Shown: in pieces, positions 5,271 to 5,327 of the stretch | How the letters are laid out: the number at the start of each line of letters is the position of its first letter | Position numbering within the stretch: position 1 is the stretch's first letter | NCBI GenBank assembly: GCA_002328035.1 | Contig: DCVL01000015.1 | Coordinates: 1-5,327 of the forward strand | From: Geobacter sp. UBA2189 | GTDB taxonomy: Bacteria; Desulfobacterota; Desulfuromonadia; Geobacterales; Pseudopelobacteraceae | Reading direction: 5' to 3' | Length of the DNA stretch: 5,327 nt | Notes under the pieces: generated by a model | What the model was told of the DNA's origin: nothing | Seen by the model: only the letters and a program-made list of their open reading frames with translations | Database searches by the model: none | Program-made: the position numbers and the translations under genes

Positions 5271-5327
5271 ATGAGAGCAACTATGCAGTTTGAACCTTCG
5301 CTTGTTGATAATTACTGTATCATTGAT
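5271..5327 (+). CDS. Possible N-terminus of a rightward gene, cut by window edge
   Basis: From the ATG at 5271 the frame stays open for 19 codons to the edge, reading MRATMQFEPSLVDNYCIID. A second in-frame ATG at 5283 could be the start. GGAG (5256-5259) lies 11 bases before the first ATG, slightly far, and GAGAG lies 5 bases before the second. The composition looks protein-like, and a gene divergent from fba would fit the layout. Nineteen codons are too few to assign a family or to exclude chance. Confidence 0.3.
   Translation, partial: MRATMQFEPSLVDNYCIID

Noticed and set aside
5242..5278. A minus-strand hairpin GCTCT-N18-AGAGC followed by seven Ts, as a terminator for an upstream gene
   Set aside because: The stem is only 5 bp with an 18-base loop, and it overlaps the possible rightward gene start. 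No upstream minus-strand gene can be seen in the window to need it.

Overview
The window has moderate G+C and tightly packed genes on both strands. It looks like a Geobacter-type bacterium (Desulfuromonadota/Geobacterales). The basis is a two-helix, GAF-containing methyl-accepting protein with the RTNLLALNASIIAAQAGE hairpin tip, next to a stand-alone PilZ protein and a class IIB aldolase. This assignment rests on remembered family patterns, not a search.

Left part (1-1668): a divergent pair. A LysR-type regulator runs leftward from 635 and is cut by the window edge after 211 residues. Rightward from 736 runs a complete 310-residue UPF0324/YeiH-type membrane protein (putative sulfate exporter family). 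The 100-bp gap between them holds a good sigma70-like promoter for the regulator, an overlapping opposed -10 for the transporter gene, and a TGAT-N7-ATCA dyad. This is the usual layout of a LysR regulator controlling its divergent neighbour, and it resembles the enterobacterial yeiE-yeiH pair.

Middle and right part (1686-5128, minus strand): a compact likely operon, fba - pilZ - mcp. It encodes class II fructose-1,6-bisphosphate aldolase, a single-domain PilZ protein, and a membrane-anchored GAF + MCP signalling protein. Gaps are 24 and 14 bp, and the operon ends in a strong intrinsic terminator at 1688-1726. Best starts are at 5128 for fba and 4126 for pilZ, both set by clear Shine-Dalgarno sequences and both shorter than the longest open frames. 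The operon places a central carbon enzyme beside a probable c-di-GMP receptor and a receptor-like protein whose hairpin tip lacks two conserved residues.

Right edge (5129-5327): a leader with a perfect TTTGCA-N4-TGCAAA palindrome, what looks like a decayed palindromic intergenic repeat, and possibly the first codons of a rightward gene that leaves the window.

I see no CRISPR array, tRNA, rRNA, insertion sequence or phage gene. Most of the window is ordinary chromosomal sequence. The points most worth a second look are the variant MCP tip, the metabolic/signalling operon and the fba leader.
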